NCBI RefSeq assembly: GCF_037101375.1
Contig: NZ_AP029019.1
Coordinates: 682,001 to 746,000 of the forward strand
DNA from: Acidovorax sp. DW039
GTDB lineage: Bacteria; Pseudomonadota; Gammaproteobacteria; Burkholderiales; Burkholderiaceae_C
Length of the DNA: 64,000 nt
Direction of reading: 5' to 3'
The notes beneath the pieces were generated by a model, which ran no database searches, was not told where the DNA came from, and saw only the letters and a program-made list of their open reading frames with translations. Below are positions 57,349-64,000 of this stretch, in pieces. The position numbers and the translations under genes were made by a program. Each line of letters starts with the position of its first letter. Within the stretch, counting starts at the first letter, position 1.

Positions 57349-57762
57349 TCACCAGGGTTTGATGGCTACCCGTTCTACGCCTACTGACGCGCAGTCGGGG
57401 TACACATCGGGCTTTCGGGTGGAAACACGTACGGCGTGGATATCTTGCCGCTTGAGCAATGCTGCACAAATCCCATCACAAAGGGTTTCTTGCAATTCGT
57501 GATGGCGTTCGCCGACCCATTCAAAAATCGTGTTGCGGACAAAGTCGTAGTCGACGGTTTCCGAGATGTTGTCTTGGGCCGCAGGGGCCAGGTCAAGCTT
57601 GACGCATAGATCCACATCAAACCAGATGCGCTGTGGTGCCTCGCGCTCGAAGTCGTGTACGCCAATGCGCACCATCACTTCATGCTGGCGCAGGCTCAGC
57701 GCTCGGCAATGTGTGGCCAGTCGTGGATCTATGGCACCAAAGGCCAGGAGAATGGAATTCAT
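57349..57762 (-). CDS. FolB-family protein, second paralogue (FolX-like?)
   Basis: A 137-residue FolB/FolX-fold protein. The pattern MVRIGVHDFEREAPQRIWFDVDL is that of the family's first strand pair, VDYDFVRNTIFEWVG the middle and HHELQETLCDGICAALL the helix with the usual catalytic Glu region, but it is clearly diverged from the neighbour at 56951-57343. It may act as dihydroneopterin triphosphate epimerase (FolX-like) or on monapterin. Its ATG overlaps the SDR stop by one base. Confidence 0.75.
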   Translation of the reverse strand: MNSILLAFGAIDPRLATHCRALSLRQHEVMVRIGVHDFEREAPQRIWFDVDLCVKLDLAPAAQDNISETVDYDFVRNTIFEWVGERHHELQETLCDGICAALLKRQDIHAVRVSTRKPDVYPDCASVGVERVAIKPW

Positions 57763-58553
57763 CAGTGAGCCCCTTCTTCAATGGCCCACATCACATCCCT
57801 GCTCAGCGGGATGAGGTGCTGGCCATTGTCTGTCCTGAGTGTGCAGCCATTGATGCTGGTGTTTTGTGCCAAGAACAGCGCCCCTTGGGCCACATCTGCG
57901 GGATCAATGGGTTTTTGCATCAGATTGACCAAACTGGCCTTGTCAAAATTGTCCTGGGTTTGCGGGCCGCTCAGATACAGCAGCCCGGGCGATAGCCCGC
58001 ACACTCTGACTGTCGGGGCCAAAGCCTGTGCCTGCAGCGCTACGCTGCGCTCCAGCGCCAGCTTGCTGACGGTGTAGGAGAAATAATCGGGATTCAGGTT
58101 GTGCACTTTCTGATCCAGCACATGGATCACGCAGTGTGTCCCATGAGCAACGTCAAGTCCTTGGCGCACCCGGTTGTAGAGGGCATTGGCCAAAAGCAGC
58201 GGAGTTGCCGTGTTGACCTGAAAGTGCCTTTGCAGTCCCTCGGCGGTTGCGGAAGGTGCATCATCGGGCTCGAAAATCGAGGCGTTGTTGACAATGCACT
58301 GTGGAGGCTGTCCCGCGAGCTGGACGCACTGATCCATCAAACGCTCTGCTGCATCGCCTTGCGCAAGATCCACTTCTACAAGCAGGCAGGCTGCTCCAGC
58401 CGCTTGCACTTCCTGTTGGGTTCTCTGCGCGCTGTCTTTCGATGTCCGGTAATGGCACAGAATGTTCCAGCCCGCTTTCGCAAAGGCTAGGGCGATTTCT
58501 CGACCTAGTCGATGTGCGCTGCCGGTGATCAAAACCCAGTTTTTATTGTCCAT
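57762..58553 (-). CDS. Short-chain dehydrogenase, FolM/pteridine reductase-like
   Basis: A 263-residue NAD(P)H-dependent SDR. LITGSAHRLGREIALAFAKAG is the cofactor loop with the TGxxxRxG form used by pteridine and dihydromonapterin reductases. CIVNNASIFEPDD is the NNAS motif, and YFSYTVSKLALERS the YxxxK pair. Followed by two FolB-type genes, it likely makes a tetrahydropterin. The 5' end overlaps the upstream membrane-protein gene by 11 bases. Confidence 0.82.
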   Translation of the reverse strand: MDNKNWVLITGSAHRLGREIALAFAKAGWNILCHYRTSKDSAQRTQQEVQAAGAACLLVEVDLAQGDAAERLMDQCVQLAGQPPQCIVNNASIFEPDDAPSATAEGLQRHFQVNTATPLLLANALYNRVRQGLDVAHGTHCVIHVLDQKVHNLNPDYFSYTVSKLALERSVALQAQALAPTVRVCGLSPGLLYLSGPQTQDNFDKASLVNLMQKPIDPADVAQGALFLAQNTSINGCTLRTDNGQHLIPLSRDVMWAIEEGAH

Positions 58554-59331
58554 GTGAGCTTGGCTTGGGGGTTGCTGTAAGGAGGGCGGTTTCCTGCGCT
58601 TCCATTATTCCGCGCACAAAAAACCCCAGGTCCTGGGTGAAGTAAAGTTTTTCCATGGGGCGCAGCAAGAAGTCATCAGGCAGGGTGCGAAAGAAGAGCA
58701 GGGCCCTGCCGCCGTCTTCGCCCCCGTACTCCGCCAATTCGGAATTCAAGCGATAGCCCTCCGCCTGTGCCCCTGCAATCACATGCTGGTAGGCTGAGAG
58801 TGCCGGATTCTTGTCCAGCGTGCCTGCGGGTCGGATGGTGTCAGGCAGGCTGAACATCACATTCACCTTGCGCACATTCAACTCTACGCTGAACTGCAGT
58901 GGGTTTTTGAGTGCGGATTGTCCTTGCTCCGCTTTGAGTATGTAAGTGGCCCGACATCCTGCGCGCAGAAGTTGTTTGAGCTGGAGCTTTCGTGGCTGAC
59001 AGGCGATTGCTTGCACTTCCTGCGGGATGAGCTGGTCGAGAATGGTGTTGGTAATGCGGGCCAGACGTTTTTCGCTGCGTTGACCAAACACTAGACCGAT
59101 CACGATGAGACTGACAGGCAGCGCCACGGTGAGCAGGCTGATGGCTGCGGTCATCGACTCTTTGTCTCGGTTCAAGGCGGCCCACACCACCAACCCGAGG
59201 CCGCCCAGCATGACCGCGAGAAATACAATGACCAGAACTCCACGCGCCCACAACGGCAGGGCCAAAGACTGTAACCAGCGCACTACCTCGGAAGAAGGTT
59301 GTGCGCCAGAAGGGCTGGATGAATCGCTCAT
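58543..59331 (-). CDS. Hypothetical membrane-anchored protein (262 aa)
   Basis: I do not recognise this family. It has a short Ser-rich N-terminus, two adjacent membrane helices (~29-52 and ~63-84), then a ~175-residue cytosolic or periplasmic domain. The domain includes ARITNTILDQLIPQEVQA and LLFFRTLPDDFLLRPMEKLYF. It is first in the string hypothetical-SDR-folB2-folB-ttcA and overlaps the SDR gene by 11 bases. It is divergent from midA, with 38 bases between starts, so the promoters must be compact or overlap. Confidence 0.7.
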   Translation of the reverse strand: MSDSSSPSGAQPSSEVVRWLQSLALPLWARGVLVIVFLAVMLGGLGLVVWAALNRDKESMTAAISLLTVALPVSLIVIGLVFGQRSEKRLARITNTILDQLIPQEVQAIACQPRKLQLKQLLRAGCRATYILKAEQGQSALKNPLQFSVELNVRKVNVMFSLPDTIRPAGTLDKNPALSAYQHVIAGAQAEGYRLNSELAEYGGEDGGRALLFFRTLPDDFLLRPMEKLYFTQDLGFFVRGIMEAQETALLTATPKPSSHGQ

Positions 59332-59369
59332 GTAGTTTGCATAAGGGGCGTTTTGTCGGCGGGCGAATT

Positions 59370-60467
59370 ATGACTGTCCTCACTCAAGAACTTGCTGACC
59401 ACATCACCCAGGCCATTGCCGCCGAGGGTGGATGGCTGGGTTTTGACCGTTTCATGCAACTTGCGCTGTACACGCCCGGCCTGGGCTACTACGCCAACGA
59501 CTCCACCAAATTTGGCGCCATGCCCGAATCGGGCAGCGACTTTGTGACTGCCCCTGAACTCACCCCCCTGTTCGGCCAGACGCTGGCCGTGCAGGTGGGC
59601 GAGGCGCTGGAGCGCACCGACACCCATGAAGTGTGGGAGTTTGGCGCAGGCTCAGGCGCGCTGGCGCTGCAGTTGCTGGATGCGCTGGGCGACCGAGTGC
59701 AGCGCTACACCATCGTCGATTTGTCGGGCAGCCTGCGCGCCCGCCAGCAGGCCAAGCTGATCGCCCACGCCCACAAACTGCGCTGGGTGGATGCGCTGCC
59801 CGAAAAGTTCAGCGGCGTGGTGGTGGGCAACGAAGTGCTGGACGCCATGCCCGTGCAACTGCTGGCGCGCCATGGCGGCCAGCAGGGCGGTGTGTGGCAT
59901 GAGCGGGGCGTGGTGGTGGCAGAAGACGGCAGTTTTGCCTGGGCCGACCGCCCCACCAACCTGCGCCCGCCCATCGACATTGAAGGCCCGCAGGACTATC
60001 TGACCGAAATCCACGCCCAGGGCGAAGGCTTCATCCGCATGCTGGCCGACCGGCTGGAGCGGGGTGCGGCCTTTTTGCTGGACTATGGTTTTGGCGAAGA
60101 CGAGTACTACCACCCCCAGCGCCATATGGGCACAGTGATGTGCCACCAGGGCCACCTGGCCGATGGCGACCCGCTGGTCGAGGTGGGCCGCAAGGACATC
60201 ACCGCGCACGTCAACTTCACGGCCATGGCGCTGGCCGCGCAAGAGGCGGGCATGCAGGTGCTGGGTTACACCACGCAGGCGCACTTCCTCATCAACTGCG
60301 GTTTGCTATCAAAAATGGAGCTGCTTGCGCAAGCAGAGCGGGCGACAGCGGCCAAATTGATCATGGAGCACGAAATGGGCGAGCTGTTCAAGGTGCTGGC
60401 CCTAGGTGCAGGCGATGCGTGGGAGCCCCTGGGGTTTGCACACGGCGACCGGTCCCACCGCCTCTGA
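59370..60467 (+). CDS. SAM-dependent methyltransferase, MidA/NDUFAF7 family
   Basis: A 365-residue class I methyltransferase of the MidA family; the mitochondrial relative NDUFAF7 methylates an arginine of complex I. Typical are FDRFMQLALYTPGLGYYAN, FVTAPELTPLFGQTLAVQV, WEFGAGSGALALQLL (SAM loop), GVVVGNEVLDAMPVQL and FLLDYGFGEDEYYHPQR. Residues 312-331 (LLSKMELLAQAERATAAKLI) are encoded by DNA that looks like a copy of the dispersed repeat. The ATG at 59370 is chosen. Confidence 0.88.
   Translation: MTVLTQELADHITQAIAAEGGWLGFDRFMQLALYTPGLGYYANDSTKFGAMPESGSDFVTAPELTPLFGQTLAVQVGEALERTDTHEVWEFGAGSGALALQLLDALGDRVQRYTIVDLSGSLRARQQAKLIAHAHKLRWVDALPEKFSGVVVGNEVLDAMPVQLLARHGGQQGGVWHERGVVVAEDGSFAWADRPTNLRPPIDIEGPQDYLTEIHAQGEGFIRMLADRLERGAAFLLDYGFGEDEYYHPQRHMGTVMCHQGHLADGDPLVEVGRKDITAHVNFTAMALAAQEAGMQVLGYTTQAHFLINCGLLSKMELLAQAERATAAKLIMEHEMGELFKVLALGAGDAWEPLGFAHGDRSHRL
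60305..60362 (+). repeat. Probable dispersed repeat, copy G, inside midA
   Basis: GCTATCAAAAATGGAGCTGCTTGCGC followed by AGCGGG and GCGGCCAAATTGA resembles the family flank, left arm and right end, though the right arm has decayed. The frame stays open. It is less certain than the other copies. Confidence 0.55.
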
Positions 60468-60482
60468 CCCGGCACCCGCTCC

Positions 60483-60677
60483 ATGCTCCGCTGGCTCATC
60501 GTCATCTTTCTGGCCCTTGTGCTCATCAACGGCTTTGGGCCGTGGCTGCAGCGCATGGGGCTGGGGCGATTGCCGGGTGATTTTCAGTTCCGCCTGTTCG
60601 GCAGGGACTGGTTCATTCCCCTGACCAGCACGGTGCTGTTGAGCTTTGTGGTGAGCCTGCTGGTCAAGTGGCTCTAG
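60483..60677 (+). CDS. DUF2905 family small membrane protein
   Basis: A 64-residue protein with two hydrophobic helices (MLRWLIVIFLALVLING and STVLLSFVVSLLVKWL) around the conserved RLPGDFQFRLFGRDWFIPLT motif. Function is unknown, but the family is widespread. It starts 16 bases after midA, so it is probably co-transcribed. It is near the size limit for confident calls, but the motif is distinctive. Confidence 0.85.
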   Translation: MLRWLIVIFLALVLINGFGPWLQRMGLGRLPGDFQFRLFGRDWFIPLTSTVLLSFVVSLLVKWL

Positions 60678-60686
60678 TCTGGTGTC

Positions 60687-62066
60687 TCAGGCACTGGCCT
60701 CGTTCAGCGCTTGCAGAAATGCCTTGCGCCACCAGTGCACATCAAACTCGCGGATGCGCGCCATCAGCTTCTGGTGCCGCTGCTGTCTTTCTTCCAAAGG
60801 CATCTGCAGTGCCTGCTGAATGCAGTTGGCCATGCCTTCCGGGTCATAGGGGTTGACCAGCAAGGCTTCCTTCAGTTGCTCGGCCGCGCCCGCAAAGCGG
60901 GAGAGCACGAGCACGCCCGGGTCCTCAGGGTCCTGAGCCACCACATATTCCTTGGCCACCAGATTCATGCCGTCGCGCAGCGGTGTGACCAGGCCCACCG
61001 CCGCCGCACGGCACAGGCCAGGCACCCGTTTGCGCGCCACCATGCGGTGGATGTAGCGCACGGGCATCCAGTCCAGCTCGCCGTAGTCGCCATTGACGGA
61101 GCCGCACAGGCCCTCCAGCTCCTGTCGCAGGTCCCCATAGGCATTCACGTCATCGCGGCTTGGCGAAGCGATCATGATCAGCGTGGCACTGCCCCGGTTC
61201 TCGGGGTAGCGGTCTAGCAGTTCGCGAAACGCCCGCACGCGGTGCGGTATGCCCTTGGAATAGTCCAGCCGGTCAATGCCCATCAGCAGGCGTCGGCGCG
61301 AGTATTCCTCGCGCATGCCCTGGCAGGTCTCCATGGCTTCTGGGGCCAGGGTCAGGCGGCTGAACTCATCCACATCGATGCCGATGGGGAAGGCCTTGAC
61401 GGCGACAGTGGCGCCAAAGGCCCGCACCCGTGTGCTGTCCACCTCTTCGGCGCTGCCCTCGTTGCGGACATAGCGCTTGAAGTGCGACACATCTGCTTCG
61501 CTTTGCAGACCCACCAGGTCATAGGCCATGAAAGACCGCATCAGCCACTCATGCTGCGGAATGGCCGCCATGATGAGCGGCGGCGGCATGGGGATGTGCA
61601 GAAAGAAGCCCATGCGCTGACGGCAACCCATGGTGCGCAGCTCTGCTGCCAGGGGGATCAGGTGGTAGTCGTGAATCCAGAGGATGTCGTCATCACGCAG
61701 CAAAGGCAGCAGTTTGCGCGCAAACATCTGGTTCACGCGCCGGTAACCGGCGATGTAGCGGGCGTTGAAGTCGGCCAGATCGAGCCGGTAATGGAACACG
61801 GGCCACAGCACACTGTTGCTGTAGCCGTGGTAGTACGTGTCGTGGTCTTCGCGGCACAGGTTTACCGTGGCCAGTGTGACAGTGCCCGCCTGGCGCACAT
61901 GCATTTCGCCCTCGCCGGGGGAGCCCTCTTCGGCAATGTTGCCGCTCCAGCCGAACCAGAGGCCGCCGGTCTTGTTCAACGCATCGCCCAGTGCAACAGC
62001 CAAGCCTCCAGCGGCGGGTTTGCGGGGGTCGGCAATGCGATTGGAGATGACAACAAGACGGCTCAT
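60687..62066 (-). CDS. otsA: Alpha,alpha-trehalose-phosphate synthase
   Basis: A 459-residue GT20 glycosyltransferase joining UDP-glucose (or another NDP-glucose) with glucose 6-phosphate to give trehalose 6-phosphate. LVVISNRIADPRKPAAGGL is the N-terminal motif, ILWIHDYHLIPLAAEL and GFFLHIPMPPP the acceptor pocket, and MGIDRLDYSKGIPHRV and LRDGMNLVAKEYV the donor site. The start could be any of three close ATGs (62066, 62075, 62078); the one nearest the motif is given. It lies downstream of otsB on the same strand. Confidence 0.95.
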   Translation of the reverse strand: MSRLVVISNRIADPRKPAAGGLAVALGDALNKTGGLWFGWSGNIAEEGSPGEGEMHVRQAGTVTLATVNLCREDHDTYYHGYSNSVLWPVFHYRLDLADFNARYIAGYRRVNQMFARKLLPLLRDDDILWIHDYHLIPLAAELRTMGCRQRMGFFLHIPMPPPLIMAAIPQHEWLMRSFMAYDLVGLQSEADVSHFKRYVRNEGSAEEVDSTRVRAFGATVAVKAFPIGIDVDEFSRLTLAPEAMETCQGMREEYSRRRLLMGIDRLDYSKGIPHRVRAFRELLDRYPENRGSATLIMIASPSRDDVNAYGDLRQELEGLCGSVNGDYGELDWMPVRYIHRMVARKRVPGLCRAAAVGLVTPLRDGMNLVAKEYVVAQDPEDPGVLVLSRFAGAAEQLKEALLVNPYDPEGMANCIQQALQMPLEERQQRHQKLMARIREFDVHWWRKAFLQALNEASA

Positions 62067-62178
62067 GCGCTGCATCATCGGATGAGCTGGCCCTGAGCCA
62101 TGTCGGACACCGCCCCGACTGATATTGCGGTAATGGCCCACACAAGCCGGGTTTTGGCCGTGGGTGCTTAACTGGCTC

Positions 62179-62898
62179 TCAGCCTTTCAGCGTTTGCAGC
62201 CAGATGCGGACCCCTTCGGGGGATGCGCATCGGTACTGTGCGGTGGTCGTTCCCCCTCCCACCTTGATACCCCAGCCCCCCAGCGCTTGCACCGCAGCAA
62301 AGCCCTTTTCGTCGGTCACATCGTCCCCCGCGAAGACGGGGATGCGGCCCGCATAGGGCGCACGCTCCATGAAGTCGGCGATCGCCCGACCTTTGTCCAC
62401 CCCTTGGGCTTTGACTTCCAGCACGCATTTGCCCGGCATCAATTCAAGGCCCTGGGTTGACTCCAGGGCTTGTGTCATCACAGCTTCGCACAGGGCCTCC
62501 AGCTCAGGTGCGGCGCGGTAGTGCAGGGCCACGCTGGCACGCTTGGCCTCCACCAGCAAGGGCGGGTGGCGTGCTGCCAGCTGCTGCGCCGCCAGCAGCA
62601 CCGGGGCCAGATCAGGCGGATGGGAAGTATGCGTAGACCCATCGGGCCAACGGTAGTGCGCGCCGTGCTCAAAAGCGGCAGGCAGTTGCAGTGGGTGAAG
62701 AAACCGGTCCACGTCTGCCAGGGGCCGCCCGGTCACCACCGCCAAAGCGCCCTGCAGCCGCTGCTGCAACAGGCCCAACTGGCCAATCAACCCGGGTGCA
62801 ACCTGCACGGCATCAGGGTGTGGGGCCAGTTCGGCCAGGGTTCCGTCAAAGTCCAGGAAGAGCGCGTGCGCTGCGGTCAGGGGAGGCGGCTGCTGCAT
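62179..62898 (-). CDS. otsB: Trehalose-6-phosphate phosphatase
   Basis: A 239-residue HAD-superfamily phosphatase releasing trehalose from trehalose 6-phosphate. ALFLDFDGTLAEL contains the nucleophile and acid aspartates, ALAVVTGRPLADV motif II, KGRAIADFM the lysine region, and VFAGDDVTDEKGF the metal-binding aspartates. The ATG at 62898 is preferred; 62910 is possible. It is the first gene of otsB-otsA, with 100 bases between the two genes. Trehalose protects against osmotic and desiccation stress. Confidence 0.94.
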   Translation of the reverse strand: MQQPPPLTAAHALFLDFDGTLAELAPHPDAVQVAPGLIGQLGLLQQRLQGALAVVTGRPLADVDRFLHPLQLPAAFEHGAHYRWPDGSTHTSHPPDLAPVLLAAQQLAARHPPLLVEAKRASVALHYRAAPELEALCEAVMTQALESTQGLELMPGKCVLEVKAQGVDKGRAIADFMERAPYAGRIPVFAGDDVTDEKGFAAVQALGGWGIKVGGGTTTAQYRCASPEGVRIWLQTLKG

Positions 62899-63080
62899 GG
62901 TGCAGACCATAACAGACGCGTCTGCGGATGGGCGCTGAAAGCCGATGCCGGGGGCGTAACGCATCGCAAAGGCTGCGACCAGATCCCATCAGAGCGCGCT
63001 TCAGATCAGATTCTGGCTGGGCTTGAATTGTCTGCACCGTGTCGCCATGTGAAGGGCAATGCGTTCCTACCTTGAAAGCC

Positions 63081-63515
63081 ATGACTGAAGCTCTGCATGT
63101 TGTTTGCCCCCACTGCCATGTGACCAATCGCGTGCAGGCGCCTCAGCTGGGCAGTGCCCCGGATTGCGGGCAGTGCCACAAGCCTTTGTTTGCAGGGGCT
63201 CCGCTGGAGCTGGATGGGGCGAGCTTTGACAAGCATGTCGCCCGCAACCAGATTCCTGTGGTGGTGGATTTCTGGGCACCCTGGTGTGGCCCATGTCGGC
63301 AGATGGCCCCAGCCTTTGCTCAGGCCGCACGAGAGCTGGAGCCGCGGGTACGCCTGACCAAACTGGATACCGAAGCCCATCCACAAATTGCAGCGCGCTA
63401 CGGTATCCGCAGCATTCCCACCATGATCCTCTTTCGCGGCGGTGCAGAAGTGGCGCGGGTCTCCGGCGCCATGGGGGCGGCCGACATTGCGCGGTGGGTG
63501 CAGGCTGCCAGTTGA
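63081..63515 (+). CDS. trxC: Thioredoxin 2 (TrxC)
   Basis: A 144-residue thioredoxin with an N-terminal zinc-finger part. CPHCHVTNRV and CGQCHKPLF give the two CxxC zinc pairs, and VVDFWAPWCGPCRQMAPAF the redox centre WCGPC. IPTMILFRGG is the conserved cis-proline strand. TrxC reduces disulfides and is linked to oxidative stress. The ATG at 63081 starts MTEALHVVCPHC; an ATG at 63039 is possible but less conserved. It is divergent from otsBA. Confidence 0.95.
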   Translation: MTEALHVVCPHCHVTNRVQAPQLGSAPDCGQCHKPLFAGAPLELDGASFDKHVARNQIPVVVDFWAPWCGPCRQMAPAFAQAARELEPRVRLTKLDTEAHPQIAARYGIRSIPTMILFRGGAEVARVSGAMGAADIARWVQAAS

Positions 63516-63686
63516 TGCCACGCCAAAGGTAGGGACTGCCCCTCTGGGCGTATGAGCCTTACGAAAGCTTGCAATTTGCCAGGCGGTGCCTGAGCCATCC
63601 GGGTGTATCGGCCCGTAAGATTCCTCGCCCCCTGTAGCGGCTCTCCAGCGTTGGAGGCTACTGGGGCTTACCCAGGAATCTCCACC

Positions 63687-64000
63687 ATGTCATTTGTCCG
63701 CCACACACTGATTGCCCTGTTCTCTGCCGCTCTGGCAGTCTTTGCCTTCCTCGCGCCTGCCCATGCGCAGGACGAAAAGCCCGTTGTGAACCCTTACGGG
63801 CAATACCTCGCGGGGGACGGTCTCAAAATTGAGATCGCAACCTTTCTGGACAAGAATCAGCACGGGCTGAACGACATGCTCGTGAAAATCACTGGCGCTG
63901 CGGCCTACGAAGCGGGCATTGATGGCAAGACCCTTCGCTACACCGCCGAGCCCGCGGGCACAGGCTACAACCTTCAGCGCGGTGGGCGCAACCTGATGAG
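63687..64000 (+). CDS. Secreted hypothetical protein, N-terminal part (cut by window end)
   Basis: The reading frame opens at ATG 63687 and is still open at the edge after 104 complete codons. The first ~27 residues form a signal peptide (hydrophobic core LIALFSAALAVFAFLAP, cleavage likely after AHA). The mature part begins QDEKPVVNPYGQYLAGDG, includes FLDKNQHGLNDMLVKIT, and has no domain I recognise. CAGGAAT precedes the start. The gene was read directly from the sequence. Confidence 0.75.
   Translation, partial: MSFVRHTLIALFSAALAVFAFLAPAHAQDEKPVVNPYGQYLAGDGLKIEIATFLDKNQHGLNDMLVKITGAAAYEAGIDGKTLRYTAEPAGTGYNLQRGGRNLM

Noticed and set aside
4986..60362. The dispersed palindromes as a CRISPR array
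   Set aside because: Copies are single, kilobases apart and in both orientations; there are no regular spacers and no cas genes.

Overview
The window reads as chromosomal DNA of a GC-rich betaproteobacterium, most likely Comamonadaceae (Acidovorax-like). The basis is the family mix: Bug/TctC binding proteins, an XrtH exosortase, RegBA beside a cyo oxidase, PhoH-YbeY and RuvAB. Coding density is high, strands switch often, and no rRNA, tRNA, CRISPR array, integrase or insertion sequence was recognised.

Layout. 0-5 kb: end of an EAL phosphodiesterase, a pseudouridine synthase, a DHH phosphoesterase and htpG behind a sigma-32-like promoter. 5-11 kb: a hybrid sensor kinase, the exosortase XrtH pair and a convergent response regulator. 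11-17.4 kb: srkA-like kinase, DUF2855 protein, a Ser/Thr kinase-UspA fusion coupled to a metallophosphoesterase, a K+ channel, and ohrR-ohr with a clear operator. 17.5-22 kb: tctBA tricarboxylate transporter divergent from tctDE. 22-34 kb: hydroxyacyl-CoA dehydrogenase, GMC oxidoreductase, a NodIJ-type ABC exporter split by purT, GGDEF protein, amn, DUF4010 protein and dbpA. 34-38.5 kb: two very similar Bug proteins around a GntR regulator, an amidohydrolase and dtd. 38.5-46.3 kb: a sulfite-exporter-type permease, then a seven-gene cyoABCD-SURF1-regB-regA operon. 46.5-53.3 kb: MFS transporter, phoH-ybeY, and ruvA and ruvB separated by a secreted serine protease with three 50-residue C-terminal repeats. 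53.3-64 kb: DSD1-type PLP enzyme, histidine phosphatase, DUF4136 lipoprotein, ttcA, two folB homologues plus a FolM-like reductase, midA, trehalose otsBA, trxC and a truncated secreted protein.

The most unusual signal lies under the genes. A short dispersed palindromic repeat, roughly ATAGCTGCCTGCGCTT-N6-AAGCGCTGGAGGC, occurs about seven times in 64 kb. Most copies are intergenic. One is translated in frame inside the srkA-like kinase, another apparently inside midA, and a third seems to supply the Shine-Dalgarno sequence of ybeY. Other notable points are the protease inside ruvAB, the kinase-UspA/phosphatase pair, a poly-C tract at the start of folB, and several perfect inverted repeats likely to be operators.
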